Below are positions 51,410 through 60,707 of a stretch of DNA of 64,000 nucleotides, one piece after another. The position numbers were made by a program, and so were the translations under genes. Under the pieces are notes generated by a model that saw only the letters and a program-made list of their open reading frames with translations, was not told the origin of the DNA and made no database searches. The stretch comes from QANA01 sp963665505 (GTDB lineage: Bacteria; Bacillota; Clostridia; Christensenellales; Christensenellaceae). The DNA lies in assembly GCA_963665505.1 (NCBI GenBank), contig OY762275.1, positions 186,001 through 250,000 on the forward strand, written 5' to 3'. Position 1 is the stretch's first letter. Each line of letters opens with the position of its first letter.

Positions 51410-52642
51410 TCAGACCGGTGTCCCGTCAACTTTTTCCAGTACCGCCCCGCCCGCGGATGCAGAGGGACGCTTTATGAGCAGAATTGTCAGGACCGCACCT
51501 GCAAGTTGTATCGCCGCGACGACGAAAAACCCTGTCGTCAGTCCCGCCAAATTGGTTTCCCCCACCGCGCTTTTGCCAAAGAGCCCGACCATCTGCGGGC
51601 CCAGCGTCATGCCTACGCCGTAGATCGCCTGATAAAACCCCATCGCCGTCGCGCGCTTTTCCGGCGAGATATCTTCTATTGCATACCCCATCAGGATACC
51701 CGTCGAAATGCCCCGCGCGAACCCGAACAGGAATTGTGCCGCATAGACCGCATATAGATCCGTAATAAAAGGCACGCATACCGCGTATATCGCACTTATA
51801 AGGAACGTGATGGCAATTGCACGGTTCAATCCTCCGACCAATTTCGCAAATTTCGAGGCCAGCGCCGAAGAGAAGATCGCGGGCAGCGTCACCAGCGTGG
51901 TCATCACACCCAGCTGCGCGGATGTGACGCCCACATTCTCTTTCGCAAAAGTCGGCGTGAACCCATAAATCATGGCAAACGCCGCAAATTGCGCCAGCAT
52001 GGAAAGGATGGAGGCCAATAACAGTTTTTTGTTTTTACCGACCTGCAAAACATCGGAGAACGACATCCGATGCGTACCAAAATCGCTCTTTTCCTGATCC
52101 ACCGTGAAAAGAGAAAGGACTGCCGCGAGCGCCGCCGCACCGGCGGCCAGGAAAAACGCCCATTGCACGTTTCCCATCGCGTCGGCAAGATACCCGCCGA
52201 GCAGCGTGGCCGCCATTTGCCCGCCGAAGTTAAACGCATTAATGATGCCCATCGCGCGCGATGCCTGTTCTTTTGTAAAATAACTGCTGAACAGAATCGA
52301 AAAAGGTACCCAGGTCGTGACGGCCACGCCCGAAAGCCCGCGGAACAAAAGCGCCATACCCGACGTGGGAAAAAGCGCCAGCCCCACGGCCGCAATCCCG
52401 CCCAATACCGTTCCTACCGTAACAAACACTTTCCGTGTTCTCAGCCTGTCCGAAAGGATCCCCACCGGCACACGCAACAGCATTTGCATAAGGCCATAGG
52501 AAGCAATAATCGTTCCCGCCATTTGAGAAGTTGAAAATCCCCGCACATATTCGGTCAAAACGGGAGAATACGCGTAAAATGAAAACCAATAGAGTGAAAC
52601 CAACGGCAAAAATACCGCAGCCCGTTTTCTCTTTGGAAGCAT
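51410..52642 (-). CDS. MFS transporter
   Basis: A 410-residue twelve-helix major facilitator. Motif A GILSDRLRTRKVF is after helix 2. ATG 52642 follows TTTGAGGAAAAAAAC and gives MLPKRKRAAVFLP; the frame is open 23 codons further without support. The C-terminus ends in a short Ser/Gly/Ala tail. Divergent from argG. Substrate unknown. Confidence 0.82.
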   Translation of the reverse strand: MLPKRKRAAVFLPLVSLYWFSFYAYSPVLTEYVRGFSTSQMAGTIIASYGLMQMLLRVPVGILSDRLRTRKVFVTVGTVLGGIAAVGLALFPTSGMALLFRGLSGVAVTTWVPFSILFSSYFTKEQASRAMGIINAFNFGGQMAATLLGGYLADAMGNVQWAFFLAAGAAALAAVLSLFTVDQEKSDFGTHRMSFSDVLQVGKNKKLLLASILSMLAQFAAFAMIYGFTPTFAKENVGVTSAQLGVMTTLVTLPAIFSSALASKFAKLVGGLNRAIAITFLISAIYAVCVPFITDLYAVYAAQFLFGFARGISTGILMGYAIEDISPEKRATAMGFYQAIYGVGMTLGPQMVGLFGKSAVGETNLAGLTTGFFVVAAIQLAGAVLTILLIKRPSASAGGAVLEKVDGTPV

Positions 52643-52728
52643 GTTTTTTTCCTCAAATCTACATTTTTTGCTGGTTTTCATTATATACCAACGAGTAGTG
52701 GATTTCAACATGAGCCCAAGCAGCGGCT

Positions 52729-52761
52729 TGCATGTTCATGCATAAACGAATTGTATATACA
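52729..52761. promoter_or_regulatory. Operator-like inverted repeats between MFS and arg operon
   Basis: TGCATG-TT-CATGCA at 52729-52742 is a perfect 6-2-6 inverted repeat, and TGTATATACA at 52752-52761 a perfect palindrome. They lie upstream of the argG promoter. Neither is a clean ARG box. Confidence 0.35.
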
Positions 52762-52830
52762 TTTTTTCACAGTTTTTATTATTTTCCCATTAAATTGGCA
52801 TATATTTTACTATTTTTTTCATGTTTCCTG

Positions 52831-52858
52831 TTGACAAATGTGTTTTTATGCGTATAAT
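52831..52858 (+). promoter_or_regulatory. Consensus promoter of the arginine operon
   Basis: TTGACA (52831-52836) and TATAAT (52853-52858) with a 16-base spacer, 40 bases before the argG start. The palindrome TATAATTATA overlaps the -10. Confidence 0.65.
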
Positions 52859-52898
52859 TATAATAAATTTACAATAATTACGGGGGGAAATATATTTC

Positions 52899-54113
52899 AT
52901 GAAACAATATAAGAAGGTCGTATTGGCCTATTCCGGCGGACTGGATACCAGCGTCATCATCGCCTGGCTGAAAGAAAACTACGGCTGTGAAGTCATTGCT
53001 GTTGCCGCGGACGTCGGACAGGGCGGAGAATTGGCCGGTCTGGAAGAAAGGGCTCTGAAAACAGGCGCATCCAAACTGTATGTTCTGGATATCAAAGAAG
53101 AATTCGTCAACGAATATATATTCCCGACCCTAAAGGCAGGCGCAGTCTATGAAAACCAATACCTGCTGGGGACCTCCTTCGCGCGGCCCGTCATTGCTAA
53201 ACATATCGTCGATATCGCCAAACAAGAAGGGGCCGACGCGATCGCCCACGGCTGTACCGGCAAGGGGAACGACCAGGTCCGGTTTGAGCTTACGATCCAG
53301 GCGTTTGCACCCGGCATGCCCGTCATCGCCCCCTGGCGGATATGGGAACTCAAAAGCCGCGAAGACGAAGTCGAATACGCCGAGGCGCACAATATCCCCA
53401 TCACGATCACACGCGAGACCAACTATTCTAAAGACCTGAACCTCTGGCATCTTTCGCACGAGGGACTGGAACTGGAGGACCCGGCCAATGCGCCCAACTA
53501 TAAAAAAATACTGGAACTGGGCGTCAGCCCGGAAAATGCACCCGACCAAAGCGAGATGATCGAACTCTCGTTTGAAAAAGGCATCCCCGTCGCCCTGAAC
53601 GGCAAAAAAATGAACGGCGTCGAGTTGATCCTGGCGCTGAACGAATTGGGCGGGAAACATGGGATAGGCATCCTGGATATGGTGGAGAACAGGCTGGTCG
53701 GCATGAAGAGCCGCGGCATCTATGAAACCCCCGGCGGAAGCATCCTGTACAAAGCCCACGAAATGCTCGAACAGATCTGCCTAGACAAACTGACGTTGCA
53801 CTACAAACAAAAAATGGCACTGGAGTTTGCCGATCTCGTTTATAACGGTCAATGGTTCACGCCGCTGCGGGAGGCGCTGAGCGCCTTTGTGGACGTCACG
53901 CAGAAAAATGTTACGGGCAATGTCAAACTCAAGCTGTATAAAGGCAATCTCATAGGCGCCGGCATGACCAGCCCTTATTCGCTCTACGATGAAAGCATGG
54001 CCACGTTCGGAGAAGACGATGTGTATGATCAAATGGACAGCAAAGGTTTCATCACGCTGTACGGCCTGCCCATCAAAATACAGGCGCTGATGGACCAGAA
54101 AAACAAAAAATAG
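52899..54113 (+). CDS. argG: Argininosuccinate synthase
   Basis: A 404-residue enzyme that joins citrulline and aspartate with ATP. N-terminal P-loop AYSGGLDTS (about residues 9-17), then the family motifs GCTGKGNDQVRFEL (about 116-129) and ITRETNYSKDLNLWHLSHEG. The start follows a GGGGGG ribosome site. It opens the arg-car operon; argH follows by 12 bases. Arginine biosynthesis is cytoplasmic. Confidence 0.97.
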   Translation: MKQYKKVVLAYSGGLDTSVIIAWLKENYGCEVIAVAADVGQGGELAGLEERALKTGASKLYVLDIKEEFVNEYIFPTLKAGAVYENQYLLGTSFARPVIAKHIVDIAKQEGADAIAHGCTGKGNDQVRFELTIQAFAPGMPVIAPWRIWELKSREDEVEYAEAHNIPITITRETNYSKDLNLWHLSHEGLELEDPANAPNYKKILELGVSPENAPDQSEMIELSFEKGIPVALNGKKMNGVELILALNELGGKHGIGILDMVENRLVGMKSRGIYETPGGSILYKAHEMLEQICLDKLTLHYKQKMALEFADLVYNGQWFTPLREALSAFVDVTQKNVTGNVKLKLYKGNLIGAGMTSPYSLYDESMATFGEDDVYDQMDSKGFITLYGLPIKIQALMDQKNKK

Positions 54114-54125
54114 CAGGAGAAACAA

Positions 54126-55505
54126 ATGAATCTTTGGAAAGGCCGGCTTTCCGGCGAACTCGATAAGCGGTTGCAACAGTTGAATGCATCCATCGGCTTC
54201 GATTCCAAAATGTATAAAGAAGATATCGAAGGATCGATCGCCCATGCCGCGATGTTGGGTAAGATAGGCGTTCTGACGGAACAGGAAAGCACAATCATAC
54301 AAAAAACACTGCGGGATATATTGGAAGAGATCCATACGGGCAAACTCCCGATCGACCAAACGGCGGAAGATATCCATATGTTTGTTGAGCAGGAACTGAC
54401 AGGGCGTCTGGGCGATCTGGGTAAAAAACTGCACACCGCCCGCAGCCGGAACGACCAGGTCGCGCTCGACCTGCGGCTGTATCTGCTGCGGCAGACCGAA
54501 GAGATCTATGCGTTGGCGCACGATCTCGCGCAGACCGTTATCGAGATCGCTTCCCGGCATCTAGATACGGTCATGCCCGGGTATACGCATATGCAGCGGG
54601 CGCAGCCCGTCACGCTGGCGCATCACCTGATGGCGTACGTGCAGATGCTGCTGCGGGACATGGCCCGTATGCGGGATTGCCAGAAACGGATAACAAGTAT
54701 GCCGCTTGGAAGCGGTGCGCTTGCGGGGACTTCCTATCCGCTGGACCGCAAAATGGTATGCGACGCGTTGGGGTTTTCCGATATCACAAAGAACAGCATG
54801 GATGGCGTCAGCGACCGGGATTTCGTGCTGGAGCTTTCCAGCGTGCTCAGTATCCTGATGATGCATCTTTCACGCTTCAGTGAAGAGATCATCCTCTGGT
54901 GTTCGTGGGAATTCCGGTTTGCCTCTCTGGACGATCATTTTTCGACCGGTTCTTCCATCATGCCGCAGAAGAAAAACCCCGACCTTGCCGAGCTGGTGCG
55001 GGGAAAAACCGCCCGCGTATACGGCAGCCAGACGACGCTTTTCTGCATGATGAAAGCCCTTCCCCTGGCCTACAATAAAGATATGCAGGAAGATAAAGAA
55101 GCGATCTTCGACGCGGTGGATACGGTGAAGCAATGCCTGGCGGTTTTTGCCCCCATGCTTTCCTCCGCCACCTTCTACCCGGAAAACATGAAAAAGGCAG
55201 CCGCGCAGGGTTTTATCAATGCGACGGATTGCGCGGATTATCTGGTGGGCAAAGGGATCCCTTTCCGGGACGCCTATGCGATCACCGGCAAGCTGGTGAA
55301 TGTTTGCCTGCAAAAAGGCTGCACGTTGGAAACACTGCCCTTGGATGTATATAAACAGGCTTCTACGGCATTCGGACAGGACATTTACCAGGCGATCGAC
55401 CTGCAGACCTGCGTCCGGGCAAGGAAGTTGCCCGGAGGCCCCGCCCCTTCCGCCGTCAAACAGCAAATACACGCTGCAAAAGAGCAGTTGGAACAGGAGA
55501 AATGA
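54126..55505 (+). CDS. argH: Argininosuccinate lyase
   Basis: A 459-residue lyase of the fumarase superfamily that releases arginine and fumarate. The conserved signature GSSIMPQKKNPDLAELVRGK is at about 276-295; also TARSRNDQVALDLRLY and the catalytic His region MPGYTHMQRAQP. AGGAGAAACAA precedes the ATG. Its TGA overlaps the ATGA at 55502. Confidence 0.97.
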   Translation: MNLWKGRLSGELDKRLQQLNASIGFDSKMYKEDIEGSIAHAAMLGKIGVLTEQESTIIQKTLRDILEEIHTGKLPIDQTAEDIHMFVEQELTGRLGDLGKKLHTARSRNDQVALDLRLYLLRQTEEIYALAHDLAQTVIEIASRHLDTVMPGYTHMQRAQPVTLAHHLMAYVQMLLRDMARMRDCQKRITSMPLGSGALAGTSYPLDRKMVCDALGFSDITKNSMDGVSDRDFVLELSSVLSILMMHLSRFSEEIILWCSWEFRFASLDDHFSTGSSIMPQKKNPDLAELVRGKTARVYGSQTTLFCMMKALPLAYNKDMQEDKEAIFDAVDTVKQCLAVFAPMLSSATFYPENMKKAAAQGFINATDCADYLVGKGIPFRDAYAITGKLVNVCLQKGCTLETLPLDVYKQASTAFGQDIYQAIDLQTCVRARKLPGGPAPSAVKQQIHAAKEQLEQEK

Positions 55506-55510
55506 TTCGC

Positions 55511-56443
55511 ATGCAATATACAGTGTTCATTGACGGAGAGGCGGGTACAACCGGTTTACAGCTGCATACACGGCTGTCCGGCCGTTCCGATATCCGTCTT
55601 TTGAAAATTGACCCTTCCAAAAGAAAGGATATCGAAGCAAAAAAAGCATTGATCAACCGCGCGGATATTGTTTTTCTATGCCTGCCGGACGCAGCCGCAA
55701 AAGAATCCGTCTCTCTGGTTCAAAATCCGGATGTCTGCATCATCGACGCCAGTACGGCGCACCGTACGGATAAAAACTTCACATATGGATTCCCCGAACT
55801 TTCCGCCGCCCACCGCGCGGCGATAGAAAAGGCAAAGCGCATTACCAACCCGGGCTGCCATGCGACCGGCTTCATCGCCGCGGTATACCCGCTGGTTGCC
55901 CTCGGCATCCTCCCCCAAACCGCTTCTCTCATCTGTCACAGCATCACCGGGTACAGCGGCGGCGGGAAAAAGATGGTCGCCGCCTACGAGAGCGAAGACA
56001 GGCCACTCGCTTTTGAAAGCCCCCGGCAATATGGACTTGACCTCTGCCATAAGCACCTGCCCGAGATGACGTACGTTACCGGGCTGACGACGCTGCCCAT
56101 CTTCAACCCCATCGTCGGTGATTTCTACGCCGGCATGGCGGTCAGCGTGCCGCTGCACAGAGAACAGCTACGGCATATCACCCGTAAGGAACAGCTGCTC
56201 GAAGCGCTCTCAGACTATTATGCGGGGCAGAGGTTCGTGACGGTGCATCCGCAGCCGGAAAGCGGGTTTATCCCCGCAAACAGCCTGTGCGGCACAAACG
56301 AACTCAAGCTCTATGTCTGCGGCAACGACCGGCAATATACGCTGGTCAGCCAGTTTGACAACCTGGGCAAAGGCGCCTCGGGCGCGGCTGTACAAAATAT
56401 GAACATTGCCCTTGGTCTGCCCGAAAATGCATTTCTAAATTAA
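55511..56443 (+). CDS. argC: N-acetyl-gamma-glutamyl-phosphate reductase, short (type 2) form
   Basis: A 310-residue NADPH enzyme reducing acetylglutamyl phosphate. It begins VFIDGEAGTTGLQLHTRLSGR and has the catalytic Cys in NPGCHATG (about 115-122). The sequence follows the short type 2 ArgC (about 310 residues) and not the 345-residue type 1. The ATG at 55511 is favoured for spacing from AGGAG; ATG 55502 overlaps the argH stop. The type 2 form is known mainly from proteobacteria and some Bacillota. Confidence 0.93.
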   Translation: MQYTVFIDGEAGTTGLQLHTRLSGRSDIRLLKIDPSKRKDIEAKKALINRADIVFLCLPDAAAKESVSLVQNPDVCIIDASTAHRTDKNFTYGFPELSAAHRAAIEKAKRITNPGCHATGFIAAVYPLVALGILPQTASLICHSITGYSGGGKKMVAAYESEDRPLAFESPRQYGLDLCHKHLPEMTYVTGLTTLPIFNPIVGDFYAGMAVSVPLHREQLRHITRKEQLLEALSDYYAGQRFVTVHPQPESGFIPANSLCGTNELKLYVCGNDRQYTLVSQFDNLGKGASGAAVQNMNIALGLPENAFLN

Positions 56444-56465
56444 CCATTCTGAAGGAGTAACACCC

Positions 56466-57689
56466 ATGCAAACGATAACAAAAATCCCCGGCGGCGTCTG
56501 TGCGCCCAAGGGGTTCCTGGCTGGCGGCATTCACTGCGGAATACGCAAAAACGTGAAAAAGAAGGATCTTGCGATCCTGTATTGCGAAAAACCCTGTACT
56601 GCCGCCGCCGTATATACGCAGAATAAAGTATATGGCGCGCCCATCACCGTTACCCGCGAAAACATTGCCGACGGAGCGGCCAAAGCCGTCCTCTGCAACA
56701 GCGGCAACGCCAATACCTGCAATGCCGACGGCGTAGAAAAAGCGGAAAGCATGTGCCGGATGCTGGCGGATGCTCTGGGTATTGAAAAAAAGGACATCAT
56801 CATTGCCTCTACCGGTGTGATTGGCCAGCCCTTAGATATCGAGCCCATCCGGGAGGGGATCGCCGCGTTGGCGCCCGTCCTTTCGCCCGACGGCGGACAT
56901 GCGGCGGCGGAAGCCATTATGACCACCGACCTGGCCGTAAAAGAATGTGCCGTGTATACGGAGATCGGCGGAAAAACGATACGCATCGGTGCAACGGCCA
57001 AAGGCTCCGGCATGATTCACCCGAACATGGCGACCCTGCTCTGTTTCATCGCGACGGATGCGGCCATATCGGCCCCTATGCTGCAGACCGCATTGAAAAA
57101 GTCCATACGGGATACCTTTAATATGGTGAGCATAGACGGCGACACTTCCACCAACGACATGGCGTCCATCCTGGCTAACGGGTTAGCGGGAAACCCGGCT
57201 ATCACGGCGCCGGGGCAAGAGCTGGACGATTTTTGTACCGCCCTGCGCTTTGTTCTGACCGACCTGGCGCGCAAGATCGCCGCGGACGGCGAAGGCGCCA
57301 CCAAGCTGCTGGAATGCATCGTCACCGGCGCGCCGGATGAAAAAACGGCAAAGACCGTCGCCAAATCCGTGATCACGTCCAGCCTGGTAAAAACCGCCAT
57401 GTTCGGAGAAGACGCCAATTGGGGGCGGATCCTTTGCGCCATAGGCTATGCGGACGCCGATTTCTCCATCGATTCCATCGATGTGTACCTCTGTTCCCCG
57501 GCAGGGAAACTGCAGGTTTGCCAGGATGGATTCGGGGTTGCTTTTTCAGAACAGACCGCCGCAAAGATCCTGGCGGAAAAAGAGATCTCCATGCAGATCG
57601 ACATGAAACAGGGAAACGCCTGTGCGACTGCCTGGGGCTGCGACCTTACATACGACTATGTCAAAATCAACGGCGATTACCGCACCTGA
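56466..57689 (+). CDS. argJ: Glutamate N-acetyltransferase / amino-acid acetyltransferase
   Basis: A 407-residue enzyme that passes the acetyl group from acetylornithine to glutamate, and in many organisms also makes acetylglutamate from acetyl-CoA. It cuts itself before the nucleophile Thr in HPNMATLLCFIATDA (about residue 191). Further motifs: GATAKGSGMI, DGDTSTNDM and a C-terminal IDMKQGNACATAWGCDLTYDYVKING. No argA or argE is seen, consistent with the cyclic route. Confidence 0.96.
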   Translation: MQTITKIPGGVCAPKGFLAGGIHCGIRKNVKKKDLAILYCEKPCTAAAVYTQNKVYGAPITVTRENIADGAAKAVLCNSGNANTCNADGVEKAESMCRMLADALGIEKKDIIIASTGVIGQPLDIEPIREGIAALAPVLSPDGGHAAAEAIMTTDLAVKECAVYTEIGGKTIRIGATAKGSGMIHPNMATLLCFIATDAAISAPMLQTALKKSIRDTFNMVSIDGDTSTNDMASILANGLAGNPAITAPGQELDDFCTALRFVLTDLARKIAADGEGATKLLECIVTGAPDEKTAKTVAKSVITSSLVKTAMFGEDANWGRILCAIGYADADFSIDSIDVYLCSPAGKLQVCQDGFGVAFSEQTAAKILAEKEISMQIDMKQGNACATAWGCDLTYDYVKINGDYRT

Positions 57690-57708
57690 TCCCGGAAAGA
57701 GAGCAAAT

Positions 57709-58590
57709 ATGACACAACCATTGACAACCGAACTGCAAGCGCAGGTTTTGACGGCCGCGCTCCCATATATACAGAAATATACCGGCAAGATCGTCGTCAT
57801 CAAATACGGCGGCAACGCCATGATCAATCCGGCGCTTAAAAAAGCGGTCATGAGCGACATTACGCTCCTTTCGCTGATAGGGATCAAAACCGTCCTGGTG
57901 CATGGCGGCGGATCCGAGATCACCGGGATGCTGAAGCGTCTCGATATCCCTTCCAAATTCATAAACGGACTCCGTTACACGGATGAACAGACGGTGGAGA
58001 TCGTGCAGATGGTTTTGGCCGGCAAGACAAACAAGGACTTGGTTGCCCTCATAGGCGCCAACGGCGGAAAAGCGATCGGCCTTTGCGGCATCGATGATAA
58101 GATGATCCAGTCCAGAAAGTTAGAAGGCGATATCGATTACGGTCGTGTGGGAGAGATCACCGGCATCAACCCTGCACCTATCCTGAATGCACTGGCGGAC
58201 GGGTACATCCCCGTCATTGCCACGGTGGGCGTCGATGCCCAAGGAAAAACGTATAATATTAATGCGGATACCGCTGCGGCGGCGATCGCCGCGGCGCTAC
58301 ATGCCGTGAACATCATACTGATGACGGATACCCGCGGGTTATTGAAAGACGTGTCCGACCCCGCTTCGCTTATCCCCGAAGTATATCTGGATGAGATTCC
58401 TTCCCTGATCGAGCGGGGGGTCATCAAGGACGGCATGCTCCCCAAGACGCAATGCTGCCTGGACGCGATACGGGGCGGCGTGCGCAAGGCCGTCATGATA
58501 GACGGGCGCATTCCCCACGCTATCTTAATCGAGATGTTTTCCAACGAAGGTGTTGGCACATTGTTTAAAACACGCGTAAAAGGAGAATGA
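57709..58590 (+). CDS. argB: Acetylglutamate kinase
   Basis: A 293-residue amino acid kinase that phosphorylates N-acetylglutamate. Seen: VVIKYGGNAM (about 26-35), VLVHGGGSEI, the substrate loop NGLRYTD, and VIATVGVDAQGKTYNINADTAAAAIAAAL. The length and an N-terminal helix-like extension are seen in the arginine-inhibited hexameric form. The ATG at 57709 is chosen by ribosome site and homology; the frame is open earlier over argJ. argD follows with an ATGA overlap. Confidence 0.96.
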   Translation: MTQPLTTELQAQVLTAALPYIQKYTGKIVVIKYGGNAMINPALKKAVMSDITLLSLIGIKTVLVHGGGSEITGMLKRLDIPSKFINGLRYTDEQTVEIVQMVLAGKTNKDLVALIGANGGKAIGLCGIDDKMIQSRKLEGDIDYGRVGEITGINPAPILNALADGYIPVIATVGVDAQGKTYNINADTAAAAIAAALHAVNIILMTDTRGLLKDVSDPASLIPEVYLDEIPSLIERGVIKDGMLPKTQCCLDAIRGGVRKAVMIDGRIPHAILIEMFSNEGVGTLFKTRVKGE

Positions 58591-58592
58591 AC

Positions 58593-59777
58593 ATGAATTT
58601 TTCAGAACTAAAAGAACAGGACCAGGCTTATGTCCTGCCTACGTATGCCCGGTTTGACGCGGGTATCGCATCCGGAAAAAATGCCCGCTGTCAGGATTTC
58701 GACGGCAAACAATATATCGATTTCACGAGCGGCATAGGCGTCAATTCCTTTGGATTCTGCAACGACGGCTGGATCGCCGCAGTCACGGAGCAGCTGCATA
58801 AATTGCAGCATATTTCCAATTTATATTATACGGCGCCCTGCGTGCAGGCAGCCAGACTCCTCTGCGAAAAAACAGGGATGGACAAAGTATTCTTTTCCAC
58901 TTCGGGGGCAGAGACCAACGAAGGCGCCATAAAAGCCGCACGGAAGTACAGTTTCTCCAAATACGGCGCGGGGCGCAGCAATATCGTCACGCTGTATAAT
59001 TCCTTCCATGGGCGTACAATCACAACGTTGGCTGCGACGGGACAGGATGTGTTCCATCAGTACTTTTTCCCATTCACAGAAGGATTTACGTTTGCCATCC
59101 CTAATAATATAGAAGATACTCTTGACAAATTGGACGATTCGGTCTGTGCCGTCATGCTGGAATTGGTGCAGGGAGAAGGCGGCGTAATGCCGCTCGAAAA
59201 GGAATATGTACAAAAAGTAGCCGCCGCTTGCCGGGAAAAAGATATTCTGTTGATTGATGACGAAGTGCAGGCGGGGGTCGGCCGTACGGGCAGCCTGTAT
59301 TGTTTCAGTCAATACGGTATTTTACCGGATATCGTTACTTCCGCAAAAGGATTGGGCGGCGGGTTGCCTTTCGGCGCGATCCTGTTCAACAAAAAAACAG
59401 CCGGTGCGCTGGGCAAAGGGGACCACGCCACCACATTCGGCGGTAACCCCGTGGCCAGTGCGGGCGCCTGCTATGTTTTGGAAAACATGACGGATGCATT
59501 TTTGCAGACCGTTATAGAAAAAGGCGCCTATATACACAAGAAATTATCAGCCATGCCGCATGTAAAAAACGTCTCCGGCCTGGGCCTGATGATAGGGATC
59601 GACCTGGAGGGCGTCACCGTACCCGCCGTCCTGCAAGCAGGACTTGAGAACGGATTGCTGTTGCTTTCCGCAAAACACCGGGTGCGCATGCTGCCGCCGC
59701 TCTCCATTACCTATGAAGAGATCGACGAAGGCCTGGCGATTCTGCAGAAAATTTTAAACCAGATAAAGGCGGAATAA
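58593..59777 (+). CDS. argD: Acetylornithine aminotransferase
   Basis: A 394-residue class III PLP aminotransferase making acetylornithine from acetylglutamate semialdehyde. PLP Lys is in SAKGLGGGLPFGA (about 252), with LIDDEVQAGVGRTG and the TTFGGNPVASA loop. ATG 58593 has AAGGAG seven bases upstream; ATG 58587 overlaps the argB stop. ArgD often also acts in lysine synthesis as DapC. Confidence 0.96.
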   Translation: MNFSELKEQDQAYVLPTYARFDAGIASGKNARCQDFDGKQYIDFTSGIGVNSFGFCNDGWIAAVTEQLHKLQHISNLYYTAPCVQAARLLCEKTGMDKVFFSTSGAETNEGAIKAARKYSFSKYGAGRSNIVTLYNSFHGRTITTLAATGQDVFHQYFFPFTEGFTFAIPNNIEDTLDKLDDSVCAVMLELVQGEGGVMPLEKEYVQKVAAACREKDILLIDDEVQAGVGRTGSLYCFSQYGILPDIVTSAKGLGGGLPFGAILFNKKTAGALGKGDHATTFGGNPVASAGACYVLENMTDAFLQTVIEKGAYIHKKLSAMPHVKNVSGLGLMIGIDLEGVTVPAVLQAGLENGLLLLSAKHRVRMLPPLSITYEEIDEGLAILQKILNQIKAE

Positions 59778-59780
59778 TTC

Positions 59781-60692
59781 ATGAAACACTTTTTAAAATT
59801 ATTGGATCTTGAACCCGCGGAGATCACGGCTCTCTTAGATTTGGCAGACACGCTCAAAAAAGACCGTAAGCAAGGAAAACAACATCCCTTTCTTGACGGG
59901 AAAACACTGGGCATGATCTTTAAAAAAGCGTCTACCCGTACCCGTGTTTCTTTTGAGGTGGGCATGTACCAGCTCGGGGGACAGGCGCTCTTCCTGCCCA
60001 GCGAAAATATGCAGATCGGCCGGGGGGAACCGATCCAGGACACCGCGCGGGTGCTTTCCCGGTACCTGGACGGCATCATGATCCGCACCTTTGCACAACA
60101 GGAAGTGGAAGACCTGGCAAAATTCGGGAGCATCCCCATCATCAACGGGCTTACCGATTTTTGCCATCCCTGTCAGGTTTTATCTGACCTTATGACCATA
60201 CGCGAATATAAAAAAGAACTCGCAGGCCTGAAGCTCTGTTACGTCGGGGACGGCAACAATATGGCAAATTCCCTGATTGTCGGCGGACTCAAATTGGGCA
60301 TGACGGTAGCCTGCGCGTGCCCGAAAAATCATGCGCCCCATAAAACAGTGCTTGCTTTTGCAGGGGGTTATGGTGTAAAGTTTATTCTAACGGAAAATCC
60401 GGCGGTGGCTGCCCAGGATGCAGATATCATCGCAACGGATGTATGGGCTTCTATGGGCCAGGAAGATGAACGGGCACAACGGGTAAAAGACTTCGCAGGT
60501 TTTCAGGTGAACGATGCCCTTATGGGATTGGCCAAAAAAGACTGTATCGTGCAGCATTGCCTGCCGGCGCATCGCGGCGAAGAGATCACGGAAAATGTGT
60601 TTGAAGCACATGCAAATGAGATCTTCGAAGAAGCGGAAAACCGCCTGCATGCGCAAAAGGCAATCTTGCTTACACTGCTCAACCCATCGTAA
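59781..60692 (+). CDS. argF: Ornithine carbamoyltransferase
   Basis: A 303-residue enzyme joining carbamoyl phosphate and ornithine to citrulline. Carbamoyl phosphate site STRTR (about 51-55, KASTRTRVSFE), HPCQ (131-134, FCHPCQVLSDL) and the ornithine-site HCLPAHRG. Tightly linked to argD (three bases apart). The anabolic role follows from the operon. Confidence 0.97.
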   Translation: MKHFLKLLDLEPAEITALLDLADTLKKDRKQGKQHPFLDGKTLGMIFKKASTRTRVSFEVGMYQLGGQALFLPSENMQIGRGEPIQDTARVLSRYLDGIMIRTFAQQEVEDLAKFGSIPIINGLTDFCHPCQVLSDLMTIREYKKELAGLKLCYVGDGNNMANSLIVGGLKLGMTVACACPKNHAPHKTVLAFAGGYGVKFILTENPAVAAQDADIIATDVWASMGQEDERAQRVKDFAGFQVNDALMGLAKKDCIVQHCLPAHRGEEITENVFEAHANEIFEEAENRLHAQKAILLTLLNPS

Positions 60693-60707
60693 CCAAGGAG
60701 GCGTTGT

